A DNA stretch of 64,000 nucleotides from Prorocentrum cordatum (GCA_963575745.1 CAUYUJ010016134.1:75001-139000); one strand, 5' to 3'. Shown: positions 1-10,779, counted from the stretch's first letter. Program-made: numbers and translations. The notes: a model not told the origin generated them from the sequence alone.

Positions 1-330
1 TCCTCCTCCTCCTCCTCCTCCGCGCGCGCGCCTCCCTCTGGGCCCGAGCCGCGCCGTCCGAAGGTGGCCCAGGCCGCCTTCGCTGCTGGTGCTGCGACGG
101 CCCTCCGCGCAGGGGAGCCCCTCCCGCGTGCCCTGCCTCCTGCGCCCCCGCTCCGCCTCCAGCTCCGCCTCCGACTCCGCCTCCGTGCTTCCGAGCCTCC
201 CTCTCGATCCCTGCTCTTGCCCACTTCCTCTCTCCATCCTTCTCCCTCCTCCTCCTCCTCCCCCTCCTCCTCCTCCTCCCCCTCCTCCTCCTCCTCCTCC
301 TCCTCCGCCTCCTCCTCCTCCTCCTCCTCA
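1..330. repeat. Pyrimidine (TCC/CTC)n microsatellite tracts
   Basis: A TCC run opens the window at 1-20 and a second, longer CTC/TCC run occupies about 244-330. The DNA between them is pyrimidine-rich and GC-rich. Reading frames across it give only Ser/Pro/Leu runs, as expected from the repeat in three phases, so no gene is called. Confidence 0.9.
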
Positions 331-1134
331 CCCCTCGTCCTCATCCTCCATGTTCTCTCCTCCTCCTCGTCCTCCGCGCCCGTCCGGCCTACAGCGTCTG
401 GAGCAAACAGACACCAGGCGCGTGGCACTCCTCCGTGACCGCGGCATGCGAGGGCCGCCCCTCGTTCCGCCGGACCCACGGAGACATGACCGCTGCAGGG
501 AATAAGCCTTGGGGATCTCCGCCTCTCCGCCTCCTCCTGCTCCACCCCCACCTGCACCTCTGAAGAGGAGGAGGAGGAGGAGGAGGAGGAGGAGGACGAC
601 GACGAACAGGGGTAGGAGCAGGAGCAGGGGGAGGAGCATGAGCAGCAGGAGGAGCAGCGACGGCCGTGGCGGCCGTGGTCCCTGCGGCACGCGCAGCAGC
701 TCATCGTGTTCATCCAGACAAGCGTCAGGAGGAGGAGCAGCGGGAGGGCCTCCAGGGCATGTTTTAGGGCGTCGTAGCAAATGATCCCCGCGGGCGTTTC
801 TGGCCTGCCTCTCGTGCCCTGGGAGCTTCTCACGGGGCAGACCCCGGCGCGGGTGGGGTGCGTATTTTCAGGGTTACACCAAGGGCCCGAGCAAGGACGG
901 GGTCCAGGGGGGGGGGGGGGAATGAACCGAGAAAGGAGGGAGGCGAACACGGATGCGAGGGCCTGTTCCCATCTCCCGCACTTCCCCTCCATCTTCCACT
1001 TTGGTTCAAGGCACCGTTTTGGTACACTTCCCACCGCAGAGAGAACGTGTACTCTGCAGTCAGTTAGTTGGTCTCCTCTCGCACTTTGGCACTTTCACTC
1101 TTAATTACATCTCCCGTCATTTACCCGCGCCAGG
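331..1134. other. Intergenic DNA, no gene seen
   Basis: Apart from a short (GGA)n run at about 563-597 and a G-run at 908-920, I see no coding signal, TIR pair or tandem repeat here. Confidence 0.5.
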
Positions 1135-2110
1135 TTGTATCCGATGGCAGCCGCGAGCGCCGCAGCCAGCTCGACGGGCCATCCGCCAGTACCCGTCTTC
1201 CGATTCCCTTTGACAAATGATTCGGATATGGACGTAGGGCAAGGTGAACCCAATGCAACGCGTACTAGACCTCCACAGTTGTCCGAGGGAGAGCAGCGTT
1301 TTATCGACGCCATGACGTTCAACATGGAACGGACCCTGGGGAGTCATGTCGGCCGCTTGGGCGGTAAAGTAGACCAGGTTTCCCTGAAGGCCGACCGCAC
1401 CGAGTCCGAGCTGAAGAAACTGTTGAGGAGATGGCCGTTTTCCGCGGCAGGCTGAACGTGCTCGAGCAAGGGCGACCAGCTGCGGGCACGGGCTCCGCAG
1501 GGGGTGCGCCCTCGGCGGGGGGCGCGTGTCAGACTCCCTGCCACCAAACAAAAGGCAATGTGTGTCGGAGGCTTTGCGCAGGCAGAACGCGCAGAGTTGC
1601 AGCCGGATCTCACCGCCAACCTCGCGGCCCCCGGGCTCACCGTTCCGATCTTGAATAGATCCGAGGTCTACGCGGTGGGCGGTTACTCATAGCGCTGCAA
1701 GCTTCGGTTCCTCTTCTAGCAATCACATGTGGTATCCTCCGAAGGACATGAAGGGCCGCACGATGCCCAGTCGTCTCGCTTCCAGTGATCGCCCAACCCA
1801 TGCTTCGGGAGCACACAACACTCGTGATTTGTGGCGCACTGCCGACAAGTACCATGATGAGATTGCGTGCTCGGCCAACCCCAACTTCGCTCGTGGTTTC
1901 GTGATAGATGCTCTGAGCACCCGGGCAGCTCACCCCTGAGCAGCTCGAGCACTGCGTGGACACCTCGCAAGACATGGGCAGCGCGGTTCTGTTCCGCAAG
2001 GATATCCCGAAGGGCGCCTGTGACGCCCCTCTCAGGCTCCACATGCGCGCCTTCCCGGCTTGCAGTGCGCTGGCTGCTCCCAACGCTCAGCAGGCCCTCG
2101 CCGCCATGAA
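1135..2110 (+). pseudogene. LINE-1 ORF1-like remnant
   Basis: The first 107 codons (1135-1455) read as an acidic, Ser/Thr/Pro-containing N-terminus followed by a helical, charged stretch of ORF1 type (GGKVDQVSLKADRTESELKK). The frame then shifts; later pieces are in other frames, including NTRDLWRTADKYHDEIACSA at about 1,818-1,877. No zinc finger is visible. It is called ORF1 because of its position upstream of the endonuclease and reverse transcriptase remnants and its coiled-coil-like charge pattern; the assignment is an inference. Confidence 0.45.
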
Positions 2111-2199
2111 CCCTGCTTGATCTCACGCTGAACGGGTACATCCCCGAAATCAACGACCCGCCCGGGGCCCGCTGACATGCGCGAGCGCAAGCTTCGAGA

Positions 2200-3420
2200 G
2201 AGCCTAGGGGGAGATGCGATTCCAGAGCGGGCTTCGCGATTGTGGGTTTGAACGCACAAGGCCTTCCGAGTCGTGGAGCTGCAAGGTGTTTCGATCAGCT
2301 TGAAGAAGAGTTCAGTTTGACCGTTTGTGTATTCAGGAGTATACAAATGTACGACTAGATGTCGTTGCTGACGCATCTGGCCGCGCTGTCCACTGTGAAC
2401 CTCCTACACGGGGGCGCGCGCGGAGACCAGCGATCGCTGTGCGCCGCGGCTTCAAGGCTTGCTCGGGTAGTCGAACATCTTCTGCTCCAGCCGCTTAGGC
2501 CGTCTCTTCTCCCCCCTCCATTTTCGGCCCCATCTGGCTCATGCGCAGCCACTTGGAGCCACTGATTCGCGTGCCAATTTCTTGCGAGGCATAGGTGACG
2601 CGCGGGGCCTGGTCGACCGTGCGCTCGGGGGCCACGGGGCGATTATCTCTCAGGATTTAATAGAATCGGCGCGGAGGTCAGAGCACGCGCCTCGGTTCGC
2701 CTGCCCGTTCACGACGGGGGCCGCCGGATAGAAGGGCAACCTTGCTCGAGAGCTTCCGTTTGCGAATGAGCTCGCGGCTGCTGGCGCGCGGGAGAAGAGA
2801 CTGAAGGGCCTGCGCGCCGGTTTCTACAATTGCAATCTAGAGCCCAACCGGGAACTCGTGCTAGCGCATGCAAGTATCCCCCAGTCTGCGCATTCTGTCG
2901 GCACCAGGAACTAGCGAGAGCGATCGCCTGCCGCTGCACTGTAGGGCTTTCGGGGCCCCGAAGCTTACATTCGCGCGTCAGCCTGCTGCGCCTGCTTTTT
3001 TGTGACGAAACTCCTGCAATGGACCCTCGAGGGCCGTTCCACGGGAAGGCAGCGCGACGAAGATCCGGGCGTAGATGTCCAGGGCCGCGGCGCCCGCGGC
3101 GATTTCGCAATCTTATCCGGTTGGCGCTTTCGCGCGAGAGAAGGGTCGAGCCGCGCAGCGCGGCTGGGGGGCGCGCATTTTCTTTGCCCCCCCCCCCCCC
3201 CCCCAGCCCCCCGAGCCGAGCGGGTTTCCCCGCGCTTTCAGGCTTGTGGCGCCGTGGTCCTGGACATCACCGACCCGAGGTCTATTTGCGCAATGCGACA
3301 GACTAACAATGCGGCGGCCGAACTGGCTGGCGGTGTCGAACTATGTCTCTGGCCACATGATCAAGCAAGTGGTACTCACCCTGCGATTGCGACGCGTGGC
3401 GCGACGGTTGCCCGTTAACT
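2200..3420 (+). pseudogene. LINE-1 endonuclease/linker region, heavily decayed
   Basis: Between the ORF1-like and reverse transcriptase remnants, plus-strand fragments resemble the C-terminal endonuclease and linker region of dinoflagellate LINEs, for example the phrases AFANELAAAGARE-like at about 2,760 and RSTGRQRDEDPGVDVQG at about 3,045. Stops and frameshifts occur every 100-200 bases, so catalytic residues of the endonuclease/exonuclease/phosphatase fold cannot be located. A run of C at 3,187-3,204 interrupts one frame. Function is inferred only from position. Confidence 0.35.
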
Positions 3421-3982
3421 CCGCACACGTGCTCGGTCTCCTCGAATCTAAGGTCTCTCCCGCCCATGGCGTTCTCATGTCCATTATCCTTGCTCTGCTC
3501 TGGTCACGCGTGAATCGAGCGCACTCTGTCGCGGCCCCCCGGGTGAAAAGGCCACGCAGGGGCGCCGGGAAACAACGTCGCCGATCGTCTCGCCAAGGTC
3601 GGCGACGCCTCGAGCGCCCGCAGCTAGCACGCGCGGTGCAAACATCGGCCCCCTCGTTTACACTCCGGGGACATCCCTATCGAAGAATCTCAGCATTTTC
3701 CCTTTATTCTCGCCCTCCTCTTACACTTCTGCTCGACATGCTTGCGCGCTGCTTGAATGCTTGTCGCGTTCTCGCAGGGCTCGATCCGAGCGTCGAGTGG
3801 ATCCCACAGTGGAAGAGAGCCCCGAGCGCGCGCGGACACTGGCGAGGAGGGGCGGTCGCGGCGGCAACAACCTACCAGCCTTATCTTTTTTCGCGCAGGC
3901 CGCGGCGACTGCGGCTGATCGGCGCGGGGCCACGCCAAAAACTAAGTTCCCCTAGCTCCCTTGGGACCGCCCCCAGATCCGG

Positions 3983-4972
3983 TTGGTTCAAGGGCTCTGG
4001 AGAATGAGAGCTGTCGAATTCGACCCTGGTTTGCGACGCCAGACAGGACAGGCGCGCTCGCGTGGGCGACGCGTTCTCGCGCGCCTGCACCAGGAACTGA
4101 AACTCATGAAGGTACTGGGACCCAAATCGGGCTCGATTGCTACCAGGGGGCCGGCGGGGAAAGGCAGGGCCCCGGAGAGCGCGGTGGGTGCGACGTCGAC
4201 GGGTCAGGACGAGATGCGACAGGTGGTTCACGATTTGCACACCGCTCTGTTTGCCGATCCTAGGGCTGCGCCTGTGCAGCGCTGGTCGGATCAGAGGTGG
4301 GCAAGGAGTGGCCTCGCGCAGCTACCCGCGATCGACGTGCATTTGCTTAGTCCTCTGCTGCAGACAATGAAGCCAGGCAAGACGCGCGCAATGGATGACA
4401 CGTTGGTATAGTATAGATGCTCGAAGCTTTATCTGGCGACTGCCTGGCCGCCCCAGCCGATGCGCATACCCTGCGCCGGCTGAATCGCCCCGCGGAAGGA
4501 GTTGAATCGCTTCGGGGCCGACGCCAAGTAATCCGACTCGCCAAATTCTGGGTTGCAGAAAAGGTCAAAGATTTAATATTCATCGCCCTGCCTTCAGTTT
4601 TGTTCAAGTTGTAATCCACGGTTCTCGGGCACCTCTCGAGGCTTTACGTAGAACCACTTTCGACATATCAGTTTGCTAATCGGAAACGGCGCCAAGTCCA
4701 TGATATTGTCGGCTACGAGGCCGCTCGTGGAATTGGCCAGCGAGTTCGTCGAGCCTCTTATCCTCGGCGCAGGGGACCGACGCAAGGCTTTCGACGCGGT
4801 GGATCATAACGAGTGGGTTCGGAGGCATGGGCTGGCGAACGGTCCTCGCCTGCGACCGTTGCGCGCATTAGAGCGGTCAGAAGAGGAGCACGTAGTACGC
4901 GCGCGCCTAGACTTGCCCCGCCGAGGGGATTTTGCGCGCCAGATTGACGTTGCAGGGGGGTCGTGAAGCCCA
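3983..4972 (+). pseudogene. LINE-1 reverse transcriptase remnant
   Basis: A 142-codon open piece (3983-4411) carries the linker and start of the RT domain: DLHTALFADP, LLSPLLQTMKPGKTRAMD, which matches the conserved region just before the fingers (usually Gly-Lys-x-x-x-x-Asp). After a stop, frame changes lead to FWVAEKV and then RRKAFDAVDHNEWVRRHGL at about 4,780-4,840, which is recognisable RT motif A (usually Asp-x-x-Lys-Ala-Phe-Asp). Here the first Asp of the motif is preserved as DRRKAFDAVDH. A credible YADD motif was not found in the following 250 bases. The gene is broken by several frameshifts. Confidence 0.6.
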
Positions 4973-5399
4973 CCGAGAATTTACCTGCTACCTCTGGGGC
5001 CGTCGAGGTTTTTGTCGGGCAGTGTGCCGACGACGAATGGGGGTGCCCGGTGCCCCGTCGATGCCGCCGATATCTTACTGTTCAAGATCGGCGGAGGCTC
5101 CAAAAGGATCTCGAGAGGCTCCCTGTCCTGATCCCTGCTGAGTTTTTCAAATGCTGCGAGTACCAGAGTGTTGACTAAGATGTTTCCACGGTGACACGAG
5201 GTGGCTCGAGGCTTGCGTTGCGTCGCGCACGTGCGCGCCCGCTGCTGGATGACAACCGCTGCCGACGATGCCACTCCGATTTTTCTGGGAGGTGAAACTA
5301 TCAAGCGCGCCCCCAGGCGCGAAGGTGCCCGCTGTCTGGGGGCGTGAACACCCGCGGACAATAGTTCGACAGCGGCGGCGCAGAGGGTTCTGAATCGCG

Positions 5400-5927
5400 C
5401 GCGGCAGGGCAGAGTTGCACCGTCACTGCGCCCTGCTCTGCGCCAAGCAGGGGAAGCTGGCGCGTCGCCTTCAGTTGCTCGAGAGTTTGGTAGAATCGGC
5501 TGCGATTTCTTGCCCTGGCTCTCTGATGTTCACCAGGCGCCGTCTCGCTCATACTAGAGCGGCGCGTTGCAGACTGGTCAGACAGATGCTTGGCTTTCGG
5601 AATGCCCCCTTTTCAAAGACGGTTCGGGATTGCCAGATTCGCGCGAATAGGAAAACCAGAGAAGTTTTGGATTACCAACATGTTGCGACCTGGGGCCACC
5701 AGGGATTGCTGCGCACGCATCGGTGGGCAGGTCATCTCGCCCGCGCGAGGATGCATTCGCCGACGAGGATCGGCCCTCAGGCTCTGACGTATAAAGACTG
5801 CGTGTACTTGTACTGCAGCGAAGCGGCCACTGGGACACAAGGGACACTGACGGAACATGCACGCTTGGAGGAAGGAGGGTTTCTTACATGTGGGATCAGT
5901 GTTTGTGATGAGTGGATGACTGGATGA
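5400..5927 (+). pseudogene. LINE-1 ORF2 C-terminal region
   Basis: An open stretch of 170 codons (5415-5927) reads LCAKQGKLARRLQLLESLVE, LAHTRAARCRLVRQMLGFRN and RTHRWAGHLARARMHS. These phrases are typical of the region downstream of the RT catalytic core in LINE ORF2 proteins, where a helical thumb is followed by the phrase WAGHxAR. It ends at TGA 5925-5927 and is the best preserved part of LINE-1. No RNase H signature follows it. Confidence 0.7.
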
Positions 5928-5930
5928 GCG

Positions 5931-6994
5931 TTTGTGATGATCAGGGGAGGTGGGCCGACACGACGAGGGATTGGGTGGAGCACAGGATGACGGAACGGGG
6001 CCCCATCGACAGAAACGGCAAAGACTCGCAGATGCTAATTGGATAGGTTCCTGCTTCGAACAGCACGATATTTTCTGCCCTCTCCCCGTGATCTTGCTTG
6101 AGTAGGTCCGACCCTTTTCCCCCAAAGCCGCGCTTGGTCTCCCCGTGTAATGCCAAGTGGTACCTTCAGCGAGTGGCTCGCTCAATCAATATCCATATTC
6201 TTCTCTCCTCGCTCCTCCCTTCTTGGTCCTCGGTCCTCCGCTCTGCTTTCCGCGTCCGTCATCCTCCCTCACCCCTCCCTCCTTCATCCCTCCTGCGCCC
6301 CCCTTCGCGCATCCCTTCCCCCGACGCCCCCTCAGACCTCTGGTGCCGGGGCGAGGGAGGGGCAACCCAAATGCGCTCGCGCCATATCTGACATATGCCC
6401 CTCCCCTCCCACCCATCATTCGCCATTGCGCTGATCTGTCGTTACCCGCCGATTTGTGACACCACGGACCTGGAACACTCAAGCTTACCAATCCAGTTGT
6501 GCGCAGCCACGCATGATGAGAGCGCTCTCTGAGGAAGGATGGGGGAGGAGAAAGAGGTGGCACATGAGCAGGAACAGGAGTAAGCGGAATTGCGAGATGA
6601 TGGCGAGGAGGAGGAGGAGGAAGAGGGGGGAAAGGAGGCGGATGAGGAGGAACATCCGCCAGGGAAGGTTGAACATGGGGAATGGAAGGGGGGCGGATGG
6701 TTCGTATCCAGGAAGGTGACCCAGTCTGGGGCGAAAGCGTAGCTCCTGATCGACGGGCGCAAGGCGCTCGTCCACAAATGACTCCAACGCTGCAGTGGGG
6801 AGACCATGCAAAAACGCCATCACCTAAACATTATGTGAACATGAGTCGACAATACAGGTGCGATGCGTAAGAACAAACGGCCTGTGCAGGAGAAGGCGGA
6901 ACGAGGGGAGTAGGATCCAGATCGAGTAATTGGGGAGCGCGGGGCCAAGGGTCAATTGAGGAATCCCATCCCGACCCCCACGATGGTCGTTGAT
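5931..6994. other. Non-genic DNA with low-complexity tracts
   Basis: A pyrimidine-rich tract at about 6,200-6,330 (ctccctcc type) and a purine-rich tract at about 6,600-6,700 are the only notable features. Open frames here are compositional. Confidence 0.5.
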
Positions 6995-7124
6995 CTTGGT
7001 ATCGCTCGGACATGTGCACTTTTTTCTCGGCGGATATTCTCAAGGAGCATCCTGGATCATCTTGCGAAAGACCACGCACGAAACAGACCAAACAACAGGG
7101 AATGAACGTCCGAGCGATGGCCAG
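6995..7124 (+). mobile_element. Family A element, copy A1
   Basis: 130 bp with outer inverted repeats. The left end CTTGGTATCGCTCGGAC matches the reverse complement of the right end (GTCCGAGCGATGGCCAG). The interior has the family phrases CTCGGCG, GGAGCATCCTGGATCAT and CCACGCACGAAAC. No clear flanking duplication. It is followed by repeat Q. Confidence 0.9.
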
Positions 7125-7144
7125 TTATTGGGCGGCCCTGGACA

Positions 7145-7225
7145 GCCCTGTCCTGTTCGATTCCTTTCTTAGGTGCGCGGTGTATTAAACGGTTTCGCTT
7201 TTCGGGTTGCGTATTATAATGTTTT
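7145..7225 (+). repeat. Repeat Q, copy 1 (follows a family A element)
   Basis: About 75 bp (CCTGTTCGATTCCTT, then a conserved TATT[A/G]AACG...TTCGC) that recurs at about 57,071-57,150, in both places just downstream of a family A copy. It may be part of an older element into which family A inserted. Confidence 0.7.
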
Positions 7226-7429
7226 TTTTGTTTACTGCAAGGGTTGAAGGACAGCGGGGGCGGGGGGAACTCGATGTCCGTGTGGACGCCCGGGCAAAAC
7301 GGGAACGTAGGTATTGAACGCGTTATCGGGAACATCGTCGGAGGCGCTCCCCAGATCCGGGAGAGCTACGGCGATGCCCCATATTATGTTGTCTCGTTCT
7401 TCCCTCTTTGGCGTGCGCTCCCCATCCCA

Positions 7430-7860
7430 CGTTTTCCCTCATGCACATCCTTCTCTCTTTCCCCACCTCCTCCCCCTCATTCGAGCCCCACCTTTTTCCC
7501 ATCACTTCCTCATTCCCTCTCCCTCTCCCCGTCTTTGTCTATCTCTCTCTTTCTCCATCTCTCCTCTCCCTTTCTCTGCCTTTCTCCTGTTCTCACCGAC
7601 CTACCCACTCACCCACTCGCTCGCCCATTCCTCCCCCCCAGAATCAAGCCCGAGCACTTCATCCTCCCACCCTCCCGCTGCCTTTCTTCTGGCCCTCGCT
7701 CGTGCGCCTCTTTTCGGAACCTCGTTCGGCCCCGCTGCTGCCTGGGAGCTTGCGCTTGACTGCAATCCACGTCCAGAACAACAGAAGCCTCCCTCCCTCC
7801 CTCCCCCTCCTCCTCTTCCTCTGCCCCCTCTCCCCCCGTCCTCCTTCCGTTCCGCGCGGC
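7430..7860. repeat. Pyrimidine-rich low-complexity tract
   Basis: CT-rich sequence with (CTCC)-like runs at about 7,440-7,600 and 7,790-7,850. The long open frames across this tract are Ser/Pro/Leu-rich and show no domain. No gene is called. Confidence 0.6.
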
Positions 7861-8224
7861 GCGGTGTCCTTTCCCGCGGGCAGGGGAACGGGAGGGAGGG
7901 CCGAATACCACCTGACGACCCGCGACGGGACGCACAGTCGAGAAGGAGGAGGAGGAGAAAGCGGAGGATTGCAGGTTTGAGGTTCGAGGTTCTCGGACGC
8001 TTCCGTCGGTTTTCGGCGGCCTTCCAGCCGCAAGATCAGCGCCGCGCCCCGCCGACGCAGCGCTCCGTCGGCGCCCGGGTCGTCCCGAACGGCCGCCGGA
8101 GAGCTGAGGGCATGGCCCGACAACCGGGGGGGGGAGAGCAGAGGGCTCAGGTAAGATCGAAGCGCGCTCAGGCCGTGGTTCTGCGCTGTTGCGCTGTCCT
8201 GCAGGGCCCTCCAGAGCGTTCGGG

Positions 8225-8385
8225 GGTGGACAGACCTCCTACCCTGACACGTCGATTAGCGAACTGGCCGTTCTCAATTCGCGAGAGGGCGTCGCGGACG
8301 TCATTTTTGCGGGTCCAGGTCCGTCGGTTTCGTTCCCAGGCCGTTTTCACTAAGGGGAGGTTTACTGAAGGGAGGTTTGTCCACC
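8225..8385. mobile_element. Family B element, copy B1
   Basis: 161 bp bounded by GGTGGACAGACCTCC and its near-perfect inverse GGAGGTTTGTCCACC. Similarity of the ends extends outward as TCGG...CCGA. With those extended ends the element is flanked by AGAGCGT on both sides (7 bp). Interior phrases CCTGACACGTCGATTA, GCGGGTCCAGGTCCGTCGG and CCCAGGCCGTTTTCA are shared with copies at 24.05 and 38.44 kb. No coding capacity. Confidence 0.9.
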
Positions 8386-9016
8386 GCCGAAGAGCGTGTG
8401 GAAAAATGCTCCCAGATTGCGAAGGCCTTCCGGCCAGTGCCGCCGACCCTGGGGACGACGCCGACGACGGCGACGGCGACGACGACGCTCGCGAGACCTC
8501 GTGTGGTGGGGCCCTGTTGGCCTCGGGACCACCCCCCCGCGGGGAGTGGGTCTTCCCTTCGACTCGATTGGTGTGTCCCCCTCTTGCGGCCCTGTGGGAT
8601 TTTTGTTGCTGGGCTGTCTTGATCTGAGAAAAGGGGAGGAGGGTCCCGACCCCCGGGACCAACACCAGGGGGGGGGGGTCGACAGCCCCTGGGGCCCCCG
8701 CCACCGGCGAGGGGAAGGGATCAAGTGGGGGAGGGAGGTTGCTCTTTGAAGTCGATTACGGCGTTGCTCGATGTTCGTCTGGCTGGGTGGCTTGAGGAGG
8801 ATGGCCCAGAGCAGGGAAAGGGGGAGAGTGGCGACAGCGACTGAAGCGGAAAAGCGTCTGGGAGGTCTAATTCAGCATCGGCGCTGTTTTACCCGTGGTC
8901 GAAAACCGGCTTAACCCGGCGGGGTCCCATGTCATGTTGCTCAATCTCCGGCTTAATGCTGGGATCAATCTGGCTGAATCTGTCCCAATGGTCCCCTAAT
9001 CGGGCGCCGTCGCCCT
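8386..9016. other. Non-genic DNA
   Basis: Includes a small (GAC)n-like stretch at about 8,455-8,490 and a G-run at 8,669-8,678. I see no gene, TIR pair or tandem array. Confidence 0.5.
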
Positions 9017-9344
9017 CACAGCCATCCCGCACAGTAAGAATGGCAATTTCCCAAGGCTGCCTTTGCATCCTTGACCCTTCGGACCCTCCTTAGCGACTTT
9101 CGCTGGCCAACCTCGTTCAGAACACGTGAGCATGGCCCTCCAAGACCCCTGCATCCTTACCAGGGCTGGACCGAAACGGTGTTTTTGGTAATTTCGTGGG
9201 CCGTTTTCGTTTCGACTTCGTGTTGAGGCAAAGGCGGATTTGAGACACAAGCGAGGGACAACGACAACAACACGAAAACGACAAACACCGTTTAGGTGCA
9301 GCCCTGATCCTTACCACGCATCCTTATTTTGCGGTTTCGCTGTA
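9017..9344. mobile_element. Family I element, copy I3, split by a nested hAT-like element
   Basis: The sequence at 9,017-9,160 and 9,307-9,344 together matches family I (copies at 38.2 and 55.1 kb): ACAGCCATCCCGCA at the left, CAAGGCTGCCTTTGCATCC and TTGCATCC-type phrases inside, and CGCATCCTTA followed by CTGTA at the right. It is interrupted at GCATCCTTAC by family C copy C1 with its 8-bp duplication. The ends are more diverged than in the other two copies. Confidence 0.75.
9161..9306. mobile_element. Family C (hAT-like) element, copy C1
   Basis: 146 bp starting CAGGGCTGGACC and ending with the inverse type GCAGCCCTG, flanked by a perfect 8-bp duplication ATCCTTAC (9153-9160 and 9307-9314). 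The interior is near-palindromic, with GCCGTTTTCGTTTCGACTTC on the left and CGAAAACG on the right. CAGGG ends and 8-bp duplications are the signature of hAT transposons. With no coding capacity, this is a non-autonomous (MITE) copy. Confidence 0.93.
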
Positions 9345-9473
9345 GTCCTTCTTGCGAAGATTTTCGAGGAGTTGCTTCCTATTAGGATCGAGGAGCCCGG
9401 CGGCCTGGGCCGACAGGAAGGCGCCAGGGCCCGAAGGCAGCGCAGACGTGGTGAGCGGCGTGCTGCCTATCCT

Positions 9474-9632
9474 CAAGTCGGGCCTGTCCCTCTACAGAGG
9501 GAGTATTCAAAAATAGTCAAGGTATAGTCTGGGGCCTATTTGTTGGATCACTTTGGGGTACTGTTGGTGTATTGTTTGACCCTTTTATAGTTTTCGTCCA
9601 CAATCCCCCTGTAGGGGGACATGCCCGACCTG
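9474..9632. mobile_element. Family E (MULE-like) element, copy E1
   Basis: 159 bp. The left end CAAGTCGGGCCTGTCCCTCT and the right end (inverse CAGGTCGGGCATGTCCCCCT) form TIRs of about 28 bp that extend to the phrase ACAGGGGGA. A 10-bp duplication TGCCTATCCT flanks it (9464-9473 and 9633-9642). The interior is AT-rich. Long TIRs with 8-10 bp duplications suggest a Mutator-type MITE. No coding capacity. Confidence 0.9.
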
Positions 9633-9770
9633 TGCCTATCCTTCAGGAGGGAACACAACACAGACACCAATAGTTGTTAATTCCCATCTAGGGCAAGTAT
9701 GGAAGATGTGGGAAGGGGAGGACCGAACGCCCAGAACATGTGCAAACGCAGTGGTGATCCTGGGACATGT

Positions 9771-9930
9771 TCAGGAGGGGAAGAAACACACAGACACAAT
9801 TATTCGTCGATTCTTAGAAAATATTGGAAAATATGGGAAGTGGGGCGGAAGGCAAAAACCCAGGAAATATGAGAAAATATGGGGAGTCTCCTTTTATTTG
9901 TGTGTATTTGTTTGTGTGTCCTGAGGGCCC
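9771..9930 (+). mobile_element. Family D repeat, copy D1
   Basis: About 160 bp: TCAGGAGGGGAAGAAACACA at the left, then ACACAATT, repeated AAAATATGGGAA motifs, and TTTTATTTGTGTGTATTTGT at the right. The ends are loosely inverse to each other (ACACACAGACACA against TGTGTGTATTTG). Six copies in the window, all in plus orientation. Confidence 0.85.
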
Positions 9931-10240
9931 TTCAAACACATGTGCCGTCAAGCTTTCCAGAAGATCCGTCCCAGAGCTTCCAGAGCTCCTTCGAAGGACT
10001 GTCCAGAAGCTTGGGTCGACTCGCTACCCAGGCTTGTGACATCGCAGGTGCGCGCAAAAATGGGGGGCCCCGAAACTTGTGGCTGTCTGTTTGTGTGCTC
10101 TGGGGCTCCTTATCCTGGACGGCGGGAGGGGCCGAAGGCAGGGAAGGACGTTGTGAGCGGCGTGCCGCCGATGCTACCCCCGCCAGTGTCGGCCGCGCGC
10201 GCGCGCTGGGACCCCGCCTCCCTCGGGGGCCAGAGGCCAG

Positions 10241-10370
10241 CTTGGCATCACTCGGACGTGTGCATTTTGTTCTCGGCGAGAACCATCGAGGACCATCCTG
10301 GACCCTCGAGCCAAAAAAAACACACGAAACCGAAACATGCACGGGAAATGGACGTCCGAGCGACGGCAAG
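10241..10370 (+). mobile_element. Family A element, copy A2
   Basis: 130 bp from CTTGGCATCACTCGGACGTG to GACGTCCGAGCGACGGCAAG, with the family interior (CTCGGCGAGAACCATCGAGG, CACACGAAACCGAAAC). No clear flanking duplication. Confidence 0.88.
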
Positions 10371-10431
10371 CCAGATATAGGCGTAGGGCTTGAGGAGGGA
10401 CGCGCTGACCCCCAGGAGGAGGACAAATCCC

Positions 10432-10550
10432 TTCCAGAGCGTTCCGGAACGCTCTCGGAGCGTTCCCGAACACTCTGCGAAGGCCGCGACGCCCGATGCA
10501 TCCTCCAGAGCTGCCAGATCTCAGAGATCCTCGATAAGTCCCCACCTGGA
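10432..10550. repeat. Repeat L, copy 1 (GGAACG palindromes)
   Basis: Contains overlapping palindromic motifs around GAGCGTTCCGGAACGCTC and the phrase CAGATCTCAGAGATCC. The reverse complement of this segment recurs at about 34,595-34,712. No coding role seen. Confidence 0.75.
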
Positions 10551-10779
10551 TTTACCCATCGGCCTGGCTTCGTCTTGCCCAATCGCTCATTCATCGCCGA
10601 TGGGGGCCCAACAGCCCACCCCCTCCAGGAGCGTGTGGGTACGATCGGGGGTTTGTAGCCAATATGTGTCGGCGGTGTATCGCCGACTCCAGCTCGATGT
10701 TTCTTCCCCTGTATCAGTTTTGCGCTAGCCTTGCCCCTCAGGGGGTCGAAGGTCGAAGGGGGTCGTTGGCAGGCCCTTG

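Larger units (their letters stand above)
1135..5930 (+). mobile_element. LINE-1: decayed non-LTR retrotransposon
   Basis: A plus-strand LINE remnant of about 4.8 kb. Fragments of an ORF1-like protein, an endonuclease-like stretch, a reverse transcriptase and a LINE-type C-terminal region occur in the expected order but in changing frames with many stops. The 3' end near 5,930 is followed by short TTTGTGATGA-like repeats, which could be a degenerate LINE tail. No intact reading frame survives, so it cannot encode a functional protein. Order and motifs support a dinoflagellate LINE of the same broad type as LINE-3 (49.6-54.4 kb). The 5' boundary is set only by the first recognisable ORF1 residues and is uncertain. 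Confidence 0.75.

Noticed and set aside
3075-4007. 310-codon plus-strand frame within LINE-1
   Set aside because: Arg/Pro/Ser-rich; contains a phase change at a C-run and no LINE motif. The recognised LINE pieces lie in other frames.
7314-8627. 437-codon plus-strand frame
   Set aside because: Composition-driven Pro/Ser/Arg-rich frame that crosses a pyrimidine tract and all of MITE B1. No domain, and other frames there are similarly open.
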